Below are positions 41,825 to 48,278 of a DNA stretch of 64,000 nt, one piece after another. The notes under the pieces were generated by a model, which had not been told where the DNA came from, searched no databases, and saw only the letters and a list, made by a program, of their open reading frames with translations. The stretch's first letter is position 1; each line of letters starts with the position of its first letter. The translations under genes were made by a program, and so were the position numbers. The stretch is from Pirellulales bacterium (GTDB lineage: Bacteria; Planctomycetota; Planctomycetia; Pirellulales; JACPPG01): NCBI GenBank assembly GCA_036499395.1, contig DASYDW010000064.1:160001-224000 (forward strand), written 5' to 3'.

Positions 41825-43033
41825 ATGCAAAAGACACGTAAACGGCGCGAGCCGCAGCCCTTCTTTCGCAAAGCCACGAAATCGTGGTACGTCCAGCTTG
41901 GCCGCCGTCAGGTTCCCTTGGGACCTGACAAGGACGCCGCGTGGGACGAGTACCACCGGCTGATGACCGAGCGCAAAGACATCGAGGCCACCGCCGACGC
42001 TACCGTCTGCGCCGTGCTTGAGGCCTTCCTCGATTGGGTCAAGGACTGGCGCTCCGCAGGAACGTACCGTTGGTATTCCGAGAACCTGAGCAAGTTTGCC
42101 CGCCACATCGGCACCAGGCTTAAGCTCCTTGAACTCCGCGAGCGGCACGTCACCGCCTGGATCGACGAGCAATACAAGGGGCTCGCCCCCGATACCATCT
42201 ACGGCGCCATCCGTGCCGTCCAACGGGCCATGAACTGGGCGGTGAAACGAGGCTACATTCCCAAGAGCCCGCTCAAGGACATCGAAAAGCCACAGCAACG
42301 CCCACGCGAGACGGTCATCACGCCTGACCAGTTCCGCGAGATCCTCGCTCGCTGTGCGGACGAGGAAGCCCGCGACCTCTTTACCACCCTGTGGGAAACC
42401 GGCTGCCGCGTTCAGGAAATCCGCCACGTCGAGGCAGCGAACTTCAACGAGGCCGATCACTGCTGGAATTTTCCCCGTGAAAAATCCAAGGGTAAGCGAA
42501 CCCCCCGCACGATTTACCTAACCCCGACGTCCTTGGACATTACCGCCAGGCTTGCCGCGAAGTATCCCACCCGCCCGATCTTTCGGAATAGAGACGGCAA
42601 GCCGTGGAAGACCAATGCCATCGTCCTTCGCTTTCAGAGGGCGGCCAAGCCGCTTGCCAAGGCCTGCACGTTCTGTGACGGCACCGCCATTGCCTTTGTC
42701 CGCGGCCCGCACGTGCCCCAAAACGAGAAGCTTGGCCGCAAGCGACGATACGCCTGCCAGGATTGCATCACAGCCAGGAAGCTCACCAGGAAAATGCTAG
42801 GTGACATCCCCTTGCCGATCCGTGGCCTGGAGGATGCATGCCCGACCAGCTTCCGGCACTCCTTTGCCACGCGTGCGCTGAAGAACCGCGTTGCCGGCAT
42901 GACCTTGAGCGTTCTGCTCGGCCATACCGACACCAGGATGGTAAGCCGGGTCTACGGCCACCTGGAGCAAGACCCAGGATTCTTACGTGAGGAGCTGCAA
43001 CGGGCGACGGCTATGAAGGGCCATACCGGATAA
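41825..43033 (+). CDS. Tyrosine recombinase (island integrase) with a zinc-ribbon-like insert
   Basis: This 402-residue phage-type integrase sits 64 bases after tRNA-Gly. The N-terminal part (about 1-50) is an arm-type DNA-binding region. A SAM-like core-binding domain (about 60-155) follows, then the catalytic domain. Visible active-site residues are Arg195 (TGCRVQEIRH), Arg344 (TSFRHSFATRAL), His367 (LLGHTDTRMV) and the nucleophile Tyr377 (SRVYGHL). The usual His three residues before Arg344 is Thr341. Between the beta-sheet and box II lies an insert with Cys281-x2-Cys284 and Cys311-x2-Cys314. AGGAGAGGG before the ATG at 41825 decides the start; the frame is open back into the tRNA (TTG at 41732). 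Confidence 0.9.
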   Translation: MQKTRKRREPQPFFRKATKSWYVQLGRRQVPLGPDKDAAWDEYHRLMTERKDIEATADATVCAVLEAFLDWVKDWRSAGTYRWYSENLSKFARHIGTRLKLLELRERHVTAWIDEQYKGLAPDTIYGAIRAVQRAMNWAVKRGYIPKSPLKDIEKPQQRPRETVITPDQFREILARCADEEARDLFTTLWETGCRVQEIRHVEAANFNEADHCWNFPREKSKGKRTPRTIYLTPTSLDITARLAAKYPTRPIFRNRDGKPWKTNAIVLRFQRAAKPLAKACTFCDGTAIAFVRGPHVPQNEKLGRKRRYACQDCITARKLTRKMLGDIPLPIRGLEDACPTSFRHSFATRALKNRVAGMTLSVLLGHTDTRMVSRVYGHLEQDPGFLREELQRATAMKGHTG

Positions 43034-43044
43034 CGGAGGCCGTC

Positions 43045-43269
43045 TTACCGCAGCTTGAGATGCCGGAAGCCCGACTGCGGCTTAATCGCAGGAGGAGGCG
43101 GCTCAACGGCCGCCTGTTCAAGAAACTTCCGCACACCTTCCTCCAAAATGCGAATCGCACCCCGGCCGCGGCCAAGGCGGTAGGATCGCAGCCGCCCATC
43201 GGCGATCGCCGCATATACCGTCCCCTGCGATACGCGAAGCCGTTCAGCGACATTCTTTACCGTGTACAT
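43045..43269 (-). CDS. Excisionase-like helix-turn-helix protein
   Basis: This 74-residue protein has the MerR/excisionase-type DNA-binding pattern: MYTVKNVAERLRVSQGTVYA, AIADGRLRSYRLGR and a wing ending RILEEGVRKFLEQA. A Pro-rich tail follows. Such proteins bend the attachment site and drive excision together with the integrase, whose gene converges 12 bases away. It is the last gene of the minus-strand row of the island, 12 bases after the 42-residue membrane peptide gene. Annotation as a generic 'helix-turn-helix domain' protein would be equally safe. Confidence 0.82.
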   Translation of the reverse strand: MYTVKNVAERLRVSQGTVYAAIADGRLRSYRLGRGRGAIRILEEGVRKFLEQAAVEPPPPAIKPQSGFRHLKLR

Positions 43270-43281
43270 GATGCCACCCGC

Positions 43282-43410
43282 TCACGGATTGATCCACTTC
43301 CACAACCACTTCGACCATGCCCAAAGCTGTCCAGGGTTCCGTTCCACGAAGCCCCCGAGCTTGTACATGCCGAAACATAGCCCTAGGAAAAACAAGTTTG
43401 ACAGGGACAT
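43282..43410 (-). CDS. 42-residue membrane peptide of the island
   Basis: This ORF encodes MSLSNLFFLGLCFGMYKLGG and then a Trp-rich tail (WAWSKWLWKWINP). One hydrophobic stretch of about 15 residues and the Trp belt suggest an inner-membrane peptide. GGGGAG six bases before the ATG is a strong ribosome binding site. The start lies 4 bases after the stop of the preceding 89-residue protein gene, so translation is coupled. No homologue is recognised. Confidence 0.6.
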   Translation of the reverse strand: MSLSNLFFLGLCFGMYKLGGFVERNPGQLWAWSKWLWKWINP

Positions 43411-43414
43411 CGCG

Positions 43415-43681
43415 TCACTCCCCTTGATCCGACGGCGATTCGTGCTTCGAAATGCCATAGCCGACAAATTCCCATGCACGACGCATCGCGCGCCCGCTCG
43501 CGGCGCGACCCGCGACCAGGCCCCGCACCAGCCATTCCCAACCAGCGCCAAGCATCGACGCGCCAAGGTCATATGACCGGGCAATCCAGGTGTACGGCGG
43601 CAAATCAAGAACGGTGCTGATCGCTATTACTGCCAACACAGCTCCTACCACCAAGGCAGGATCATTGTCATGCATGATCAT
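43415..43681 (-). CDS. Small membrane protein of the island
   Basis: This 88-residue protein has one clear membrane segment (LVVGAVLAVIAISTVLDLPP, about 9-28). The rest is amphipathic, with GASMLGAGWEWLVRGLVAGR and a charged C-terminus. The ATG at 43681 forms a TGATG overlap with the stop of the upstream acidic protein gene; an ATG two codons later, at 43675, has better SD spacing (GGAG). Its gene order next to other membrane proteins and the VirD4-like ATPase suggests a shared membrane complex. No family is recognised. Confidence 0.6.
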   Translation of the reverse strand: MIMHDNDPALVVGAVLAVIAISTVLDLPPYTWIARSYDLGASMLGAGWEWLVRGLVAGRAASGRAMRRAWEFVGYGISKHESPSDQGE

Positions 43682-43956
43682 CACTCCATATCGATTCCAG
43701 GATCGTCCGGCCCGTCCAAGTCGATGTCGTAGTCCTGTTCTCCACCCATCGAAATGTCGTCTTGCTCAAAATCTCGATCATTGATCCGGCGAGCATCGGC
43801 AATCTCACCGGGGGTTGGCGTACCGTACAGGCCATACTCAGGTTGCTGCGCGATGTTGGACCCGGTGTAAACCGCGGCCCGAAGCTCATTCAGTCCCTGC
43901 CGCCCCATTGCCTTCAAATGTCCTTCGCCGAACTTTTCACTGCCGTCTGAACCCAT
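43681..43956 (-). CDS. Acidic small protein of the island
   Basis: This 91-residue protein has a strongly acidic C-terminal half (DDISMGGEQDYDIDLDGPDD), with an N-terminal helix rich in Lys/Gly/Glu. There is no membrane segment. GGGAG seven bases before the ATG supports the start. It lies 23 bases downstream of the four-segment membrane protein and overlaps the next gene. The acidic tail would suit a small binding or DNA-mimic-like protein, but nothing proves this. Confidence 0.65.
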   Translation of the reverse strand: MGSDGSEKFGEGHLKAMGRQGLNELRAAVYTGSNIAQQPEYGLYGTPTPGEIADARRINDRDFEQDDISMGGEQDYDIDLDGPDDPGIDME

Positions 43957-43979
43957 TGCTAACTCCCTGTACTTAAGAC

Positions 43980-44573
43980 CTATTCACCACGCAGACCGCG
44001 GAAACGCTCCGCGATATCTTGCTGTTCGCAAACGGCATCATTCATGTCCCAAGCCCGCTTGCGCATCCATTTCTCCGTTTCCCATGCACTCAAGTGCAAA
44101 CAAGCCGATGCCACGCATAGATAGAGGGCGAGGGCCGGAGTCAGATGTAGGAGCACCATCCCGGCTATGAACACAAGCATCGGTTCGACATATTTCTTGG
44201 CTTTGTCGTCCGACTGCCGCGGAAACGTCGTAAGCACGTTCGGTCTTCCGGAATAGCGAGTGTGGTCGCTCTGCCCGCGCCGCATTCGCAGATAGCCACG
44301 AATGGCCTTGGCGATAGCGGCGCCCAAGAACAGGAAATAAAAGCAGACCATCGGAAACGCATCGTTAGGGCTCCACGCCTGGCAATAGCCAGGAATCAGT
44401 ACTGCCGCCAGGACGGCTTGCGCGCCGATGTACCGTCCCCCGAAATCGCGGCGAATGAATACCTCGATCGACACAGCGATACTGTTGATCAGAAGCGACA
44501 GTCCGTTAAACCATCGCGTGCCAACCATTCCACCGCGGCGGTGATCACTTGTGCCACGTTCAACGACGCTCAT
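43980..44573 (-). CDS. Polytopic membrane protein of the island
   Basis: This 197-residue protein has about four to five hydrophobic segments: WFNGLSLLINSIAVSIEVFI, AQAVLAAVLIPGY, VCFYFLFLGAAIAKAI, and the long stretch LVFIAGMVLLHLTPALALYL. A charged loop at about 88-125 contains several Arg residues, and the C-terminus is charged. Its gene begins 12 bases after the VirD4-like ATPase gene, with AGGAG nine bases upstream of the ATG. Because that ATPase has no anchor of its own, this protein is a natural candidate for docking it to the membrane (inference). Confidence 0.68.
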   Translation of the reverse strand: MSVVERGTSDHRRGGMVGTRWFNGLSLLINSIAVSIEVFIRRDFGGRYIGAQAVLAAVLIPGYCQAWSPNDAFPMVCFYFLFLGAAIAKAIRGYLRMRRGQSDHTRYSGRPNVLTTFPRQSDDKAKKYVEPMLVFIAGMVLLHLTPALALYLCVASACLHLSAWETEKWMRKRAWDMNDAVCEQQDIAERFRGLRGE

Positions 44574-44585
44574 GTCTCATCGCTC

Positions 44586-46046
44586 CTATTGACGGAAGGT
44601 AACCGGCAGCCAAGTACGCCCGGTTGCACGGAATAACCGGCCACCCTGAAAGACGATTGAATCGATCTGGCCGCGATTGGCACGCCCTCCGCGGCGCAGC
44701 GTCGTGAACTCGCGAGGCTGCACCTCGAAATCAACGTACTCACTGACTCCAGCCGTCGTTTGCGTGCGCCTGCCCATGCTCCAGAAGTCGCTGCCGCCCT
44801 CGTCCGGTAGCGTCGAACTTGTCCCATTGGTGAGAAACTGCCGCTTTTTGCCAATCAACGCTGCCGCCCATTCATTCGTGACAGGATCACCATTGGCCGT
44901 GAAGATTTTCGTATTGAGATTGGCGAAGAGAGAGTTCGCCTGGTATTCGCCCTGATCGCTGCCGCCAAGCGCCGCGTACATGTTGCTGATGTTCTGCGTC
45001 AGGTAGACGGTCGCCACGCGCGAGCTTCGGCAAGTGGTCTGGAACTGCATGTCATAGGCTGTGGTGACAAACTGCGCTTCATCAGCCCAAAGAAAAACGG
45101 GCCGCTTATTGCGCGCCATGTCCCTCCGTTCGATCGACCTCTGAAACGCAGTCTTCCACAACACTTGTGCGTACTGGCCAACCTCGCCAAATTCCTTGGT
45201 TGGAAGCCCAATTACCAAAACTGCTCCTGCCTCAATCGCTTCCGGGGTAATGTTCGTCTCGCCGCAGAAGAGCTGCGCCAGCACTCCTCGCTGGATCACA
45301 TCGACCATGCTGGTGAAGGTGCTAACGACTACGCTTCTAGTCCGCGACGAAAGTGCTGGATACTCGACAAAGAAATAGTCGGCGACGATTGCAAAATCGT
45401 GCGCGCGAGAAGCAGACTTTGGCTGCGCGTCGCCTTCACGCAGACACTGGAAGCAAAAGGACGTTTTCTTCCATTCGTTTGAATCCCGTTGCGCCAGGGA
45501 AGTCGGTGCCGATATTACGGCCTGGTACAGCTCCGGAACGGACACTCGTCCTTTCGCCATGACCAGCAAATCGACGACGTTGCGTAGCAATTGACGGTTG
45601 GCCCGCCGAAAATAGCCTTCATCGGCTCTTCCGGCCTGCCCCGACTGTCGCTCGGCCACCTCCAGCATCTCGCAGAACAGATGGACAATGTTCTCCGTAA
45701 GCCCGGCGCCCGGTCCTCGCCGCTTAAGCTCATAGTCAAGAAAATTGAATCGCAACGGACCGCGTGTTGAAAAGACGTAGAAATCCTTCAATCGCCCCGT
45801 GGCACGGCAGTAGTCTTCCCACACCTTGCATTCCTCGGCCTTCGCGGTGAGTACGAGCCCTCCCATCCCTGCAGAGAGGTATGCGCGTGCAAGCGATTTC
45901 CCCGGACCTGTGGACTTGCCGCTGCCGGTGGCGCCGAGCACCAGGCACCCCTCCGTCGCATCCGAGAGGCAAAAGTGATCGCTCTTTGAAAAATTGAGCA
46001 GCGAGGCGCTCAGGTTCGAGCAATACGATTTTCCGAATGGCCACAT
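44586..46046 (-). CDS. VirD4/TraG-like ATPase lacking an N-terminal membrane anchor
   Basis: This 486-residue P-loop ATPase belongs to the type IV coupling protein/TraD-VirD4-HerA group. Walker A GATGSGKST is at 38-46, followed by the typical continuation GMGGLVLTAKAEECKVWEDY. Walker B VFLWADEAQFV lies at about 317-327 and the TVYLTQNISNMY block at 347-357. The C-terminal part resembles the TraM-recognition region. Unlike classical coupling proteins it has no N-terminal transmembrane pair: the P-loop begins at residue 38. A GAGGAG lies eight bases before the ATG, overlapping the end of the ParB-like gene (12-base gap). Confidence 0.85.
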   Translation of the reverse strand: MWPFGKSYCSNLSASLLNFSKSDHFCLSDATEGCLVLGATGSGKSTGPGKSLARAYLSAGMGGLVLTAKAEECKVWEDYCRATGRLKDFYVFSTRGPLRFNFLDYELKRRGPGAGLTENIVHLFCEMLEVAERQSGQAGRADEGYFRRANRQLLRNVVDLLVMAKGRVSVPELYQAVISAPTSLAQRDSNEWKKTSFCFQCLREGDAQPKSASRAHDFAIVADYFFVEYPALSSRTRSVVVSTFTSMVDVIQRGVLAQLFCGETNITPEAIEAGAVLVIGLPTKEFGEVGQYAQVLWKTAFQRSIERRDMARNKRPVFLWADEAQFVTTAYDMQFQTTCRSSRVATVYLTQNISNMYAALGGSDQGEYQANSLFANLNTKIFTANGDPVTNEWAAALIGKKRQFLTNGTSSTLPDEGGSDFWSMGRRTQTTAGVSEYVDFEVQPREFTTLRRGGRANRGQIDSIVFQGGRLFRATGRTWLPVTFRQ

Positions 46047-46058
46047 CGCAGTGCTCCT

Positions 46059-46865
46059 CTAGACCTTGGCAGCCTTCGTCTCGGCGCGCAGGGCACGCAC
46101 AAAACCTTGCAGATCAACCCCGCGTGCTTGAGCGCGTTGCGCTCGTTTGAGTACCTCGCGTACGGTTTCGATGAACGCGTCCAGATCCAACTCATCCGCC
46201 TGGACGGTGACCGAACGCGAGCCGGCGAGCACCGCCGTAAGACGCTTGGGTGAAGCGGAGCTGTCGATGTCCTTTGGTCCACTCGCCGGCTTCCGAGCAG
46301 CTACGATGTCGGCGCGCGTCAACTCGCCGTTGCGCAATTGTGGAAGTAGCGCCGTGCGTTCCTCTGACGACATCAAGCTAAGCTCGTAGAGTTTGCTGAT
46401 CCCAAGCTTTCCTGAGTCAGCCAAATCCTGAAACGGTTGTTCGAGCGTCAAAATCGAACGGTGCCGCGTAACGTCCGCATCGCTCGTTTGGACGTAGACA
46501 GCAACTTCCGTCGCCGTACAGCTCCTCAGCTCCATCAGACGCTCGAATCCCCGAGCCCGGTCCGTCACTTTGAGCGGAATGTACTGTGCGTCTTCACCGA
46601 GTTGCGCCCTTAAGGCTTCTTCTTCTGTGATCGCAGTCTCGTCGACCAGCACCGGTATCACCTCTTCGCCGGCCTTCTGCGCCGCCCAAGCGAGCACATC
46701 GCCGGCAATCAATTCGCCTTGCGAATCGATGTAAGGGAGATGCAATAGCCCATTGGCCTTCACACTCTCAATTGCCGCAGTTCCCTCTTCCTTCGGAATG
46801 CTTTTGCGAAGTTGATGTGTTCGTTTCAACGTCGCCGGATTGACTTCTTGCAGTTTCATAGCCAT
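46059..46865 (-). CDS. ParB-like nuclease/partition-domain protein
   Basis: This 268-residue protein has a ParB/Sulfiredoxin-type N-terminal domain (VNPATLKRTHQLRKSI, SVKANGLLHLPYIDSQGELI, VIPVLVDETAITEEEALRAQ), then a helix-turn-helix-rich middle (ATEVAVYVQTSDADVTRHRS, LGISKLYELSLMSSEERTAL) and a helical C-terminus. The GxRR signature of classical ParB is not visible; at the corresponding place it reads GELIAGDVLAWAA. It may bind DNA near the attachment site or regulate the island. AGGAGAG before the first ATG supports this start; a second ATG lies two codons on. No ParA partner is present. Confidence 0.72.
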   Translation of the reverse strand: MAMKLQEVNPATLKRTHQLRKSIPKEEGTAAIESVKANGLLHLPYIDSQGELIAGDVLAWAAQKAGEEVIPVLVDETAITEEEALRAQLGEDAQYIPLKVTDRARGFERLMELRSCTATEVAVYVQTSDADVTRHRSILTLEQPFQDLADSGKLGISKLYELSLMSSEERTALLPQLRNGELTRADIVAARKPASGPKDIDSSASPKRLTAVLAGSRSVTVQADELDLDAFIETVREVLKRAQRAQARGVDLQGFVRALRAETKAAKV

Positions 46866-46941
46866 GCGGCTCTCCTTTTTTTCCGATCGTCACCTGTGAC
46901 CGACACCGACCGGCGACACACGCCGCCGGACCACTCAACAA

Positions 46942-47166
46942 CTAGTTGAATTGATCCCGAATCAATCTCTGGACTTCGCGGACCTCGAAATAATTCAGAG
47001 CGTCCACCGACCTGCCATAGAGACCCTGGGCCAGATGGCTGGCCCGACTACCCATCGCACTTCGCTCCGACGGCGGAAGCGACAGATAATAGATGGATGG
47101 TGCGCCGATGGCTGTGCCCAGAAGTGCGCACAGGAGTTGCATTGGTCGCGTGCCTCGCATGGGCAT
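46942..47166 (-). CDS. Small membrane protein of the island
   Basis: From the ATG at 47166 this 74-residue protein begins MPMRGTRPMQLLCALLGTAI, a basic start followed by one hydrophobic segment to about residue 28. Its C-terminal part (YGRSVDALNYFEVREVQRLI) is charged and helical. AGGAAGG just upstream of the ATG decides the start. It precedes the ParB-like gene on the same strand, 76 bases away. The topology suggests a single-span protein with a cytoplasmic helical tail; no family is recognised. Confidence 0.6.
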   Translation of the reverse strand: MPMRGTRPMQLLCALLGTAIGAPSIYYLSLPPSERSAMGSRASHLAQGLYGRSVDALNYFEVREVQRLIRDQFN

Positions 47167-47246
47167 TTCCCTTCCTATGTTCGAATTCCTCGGGTTTAAA
47201 ATGGCTCGCGCGGTAGCCTGGTTCCACCGCGCGAGCACCGGAGTTA

Positions 47247-47327
47247 CTACTGCCCCTTGGGAGCGTCGTTGAGGTAGTCCAGGATCAGCTCAACGGCTGC
47301 ATGCAACAGAAGTTGGAGCGGGGACAT
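47247..47327 (-). CDS. 26-residue amphipathic micro-protein
   Basis: This ORF encodes MSPLQLLLHAAVELILDYLN followed by six more residues. AAGGAG at six bases before the ATG is one of the best ribosome binding sites in the island. Leu/Ile/Ala-rich helix with Glu and Asp on one face fits a membrane-surface helix. It is the third of three similarly sized ORFs in a row. The call rests on the RBS and the helical pattern, not on homology. Confidence 0.45.
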   Translation of the reverse strand: MSPLQLLLHAAVELILDYLNDAPKGQ

Positions 47328-47438
47328 TGAAAGCTCCTTTTTTGAAATTGCGGATTACCGGTTAATGCTGCGCCGACATCCGCAAGCGACGCGCATCGAT
47401 TCGAAAAAACCTGATCGCACAAAAACACTTCGACATTC

Positions 47439-47462
47439 CCCAGCGGGCACGCTCCCGCTGGG
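47439..47462 (-). other. Strong hairpin between two micro-ORFs
   Basis: CCCAGCGGG (47439-47447) and CCCGCTGGG (47454-47462) form a perfect nine-pair stem with a six-base loop. On the minus strand it lies 14 bases downstream of the 27-residue ORF, and a run of five Ts follows 12 bases after the stem. It could act as an attenuator, terminator or mRNA-processing/stability hairpin in the island transcript. Confidence 0.55.
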
Positions 47463-47475
47463 CGCCCACTCGGCC

Positions 47476-47559
47476 CTAAACTGCAGTAATGGACCCGAGA
47501 CCGAAGAAAATAATTTGGAGCAAAATCTCGATCACGAATTCGGCCAACAACATCGACAT
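47476..47559 (-). CDS. 27-residue hydrophobic micro-protein
   Basis: This ORF encodes MSMLLAEFVIEILLQIIFFG and a further seven residues. The Phe/Ile/Leu-rich stretch of about 20 residues with a buried Glu could span a membrane. AAAGGAG about eight bases before the ATG supports translation. It resembles, in size and character, the toxic peptides of type I toxin-antitoxin modules, but no antitoxin RNA could be identified and no homology is claimed. Confidence 0.45.
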   Translation of the reverse strand: MSMLLAEFVIEILLQIIFFGLGSITAV

Positions 47560-47642
47560 TTCAAACTCTCCTTTTGCCTTGCGGACAACTCATCCATTCA
47601 ACGACAACCAGTTCACGCGACCATCGCACTTTTCGATGTCTT

Positions 47643-47720
47643 CTAGCAACCGACGCTAGACATCTCCCGAACCAAATCGATCAAGAGCCACACAACGAAA
47701 TGGATCCAAAACTCGATCAT
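47643..47720 (-). CDS. 25-residue hydrophobic micro-protein
   Basis: This ORF encodes MIEFWIHFVVWLLIDLVREM and five more residues ending in Cys. The Trp/Phe/Val-rich segment of about 16 residues suits a membrane helix. A GAGAGAAGG precedes the ATG, but the spacing is tight (AAGG directly before the ATG), so the start is less sure than for its two neighbours. It shares size, hydrophobicity and orientation with them. Confidence 0.38.
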   Translation of the reverse strand: MIEFWIHFVVWLLIDLVREMSSVGC

Positions 47721-47734
47721 CCTTCTCTCTTGGG

Positions 47735-47851
47735 TTATGGGATTAGTTGTTTGTCGATTGAGCGACGTAGCTCATTCGCGTCTCTGGAGCCGCAAGCGAC
47801 AACGACTATGAGCCTAAATGAATACGCGAAGCGGCGAATCGCGCGTTTCAT
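47735..47851 (-). CDS. 38-residue ORF with a signal-like start
   Basis: This ORF encodes MKRAIRRFAYSFRLIVVVAC and then GSRDANELRRSIDKQLIP. The basic start, short hydrophobic stretch and VVAC before Cys20 look like a minimal lipoprotein signal. Only a weak AAAGG lies upstream, at 14 bases. It is the most speculative of the micro-ORFs and could be chance. Confidence 0.25.
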   Translation of the reverse strand: MKRAIRRFAYSFRLIVVVACGSRDANELRRSIDKQLIP

Positions 47852-47937
47852 GAAATGGTGGTGCCTTTACAGATCACCACGAGCGGTGAGGACTACCAGA
47901 CTTCGTGCAGAAGAATGATTCCGTCCTGGAGAGACGG

Positions 47938-48147
47938 CTACGGACGCTTCTGTACCGCAAGCGCCGCCCCTTGTCGCTCAATGTCGCGGAACAGTTCCTC
48001 GGCGTGATGTGGTCCGCTGGCAATGCCGCAGCGAACATAGTCCCTTTTCAACGCCGCCTTAAGAGTCGCCATGTCCAGATTCGGTGCTTGGATGCCGCAT
48101 GCGCACGCGTATGCCACAGTTGCTATGGCGCGTTCCGTAAAGAGCAT
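47938..48147 (-). CDS. Small protein at the outer end of the island
   Basis: From the ATG at 48147 this 69-residue protein starts MLFTERAIATVAYACACGIQ and continues with TLKAALKRDYVRCG, then HHAEELFRDIERQG and a short tail. An AGGA lies close upstream. Three Cys residues occur in the N-terminal half (CAC and a later single Cys). It is the first gene of the minus-strand island row. A TTG at 48171 would add eight residues. No family is recognised. Confidence 0.5.
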   Translation of the reverse strand: MLFTERAIATVAYACACGIQAPNLDMATLKAALKRDYVRCGIASGPHHAEELFRDIERQGAALAVQKRP

Positions 48148-48278
48148 GCTTCCTAGAAACCTCGAGTCCAATTGTTAAAAGAGAAACTGCGGAATCGGAC
48201 GCCGAATCTCCACCGGCGCGGAGGGCCGTCTCGGTTTCTCCATAGGATGGCAAGCAGCGTAGGCCGGCACTTCTGCAA

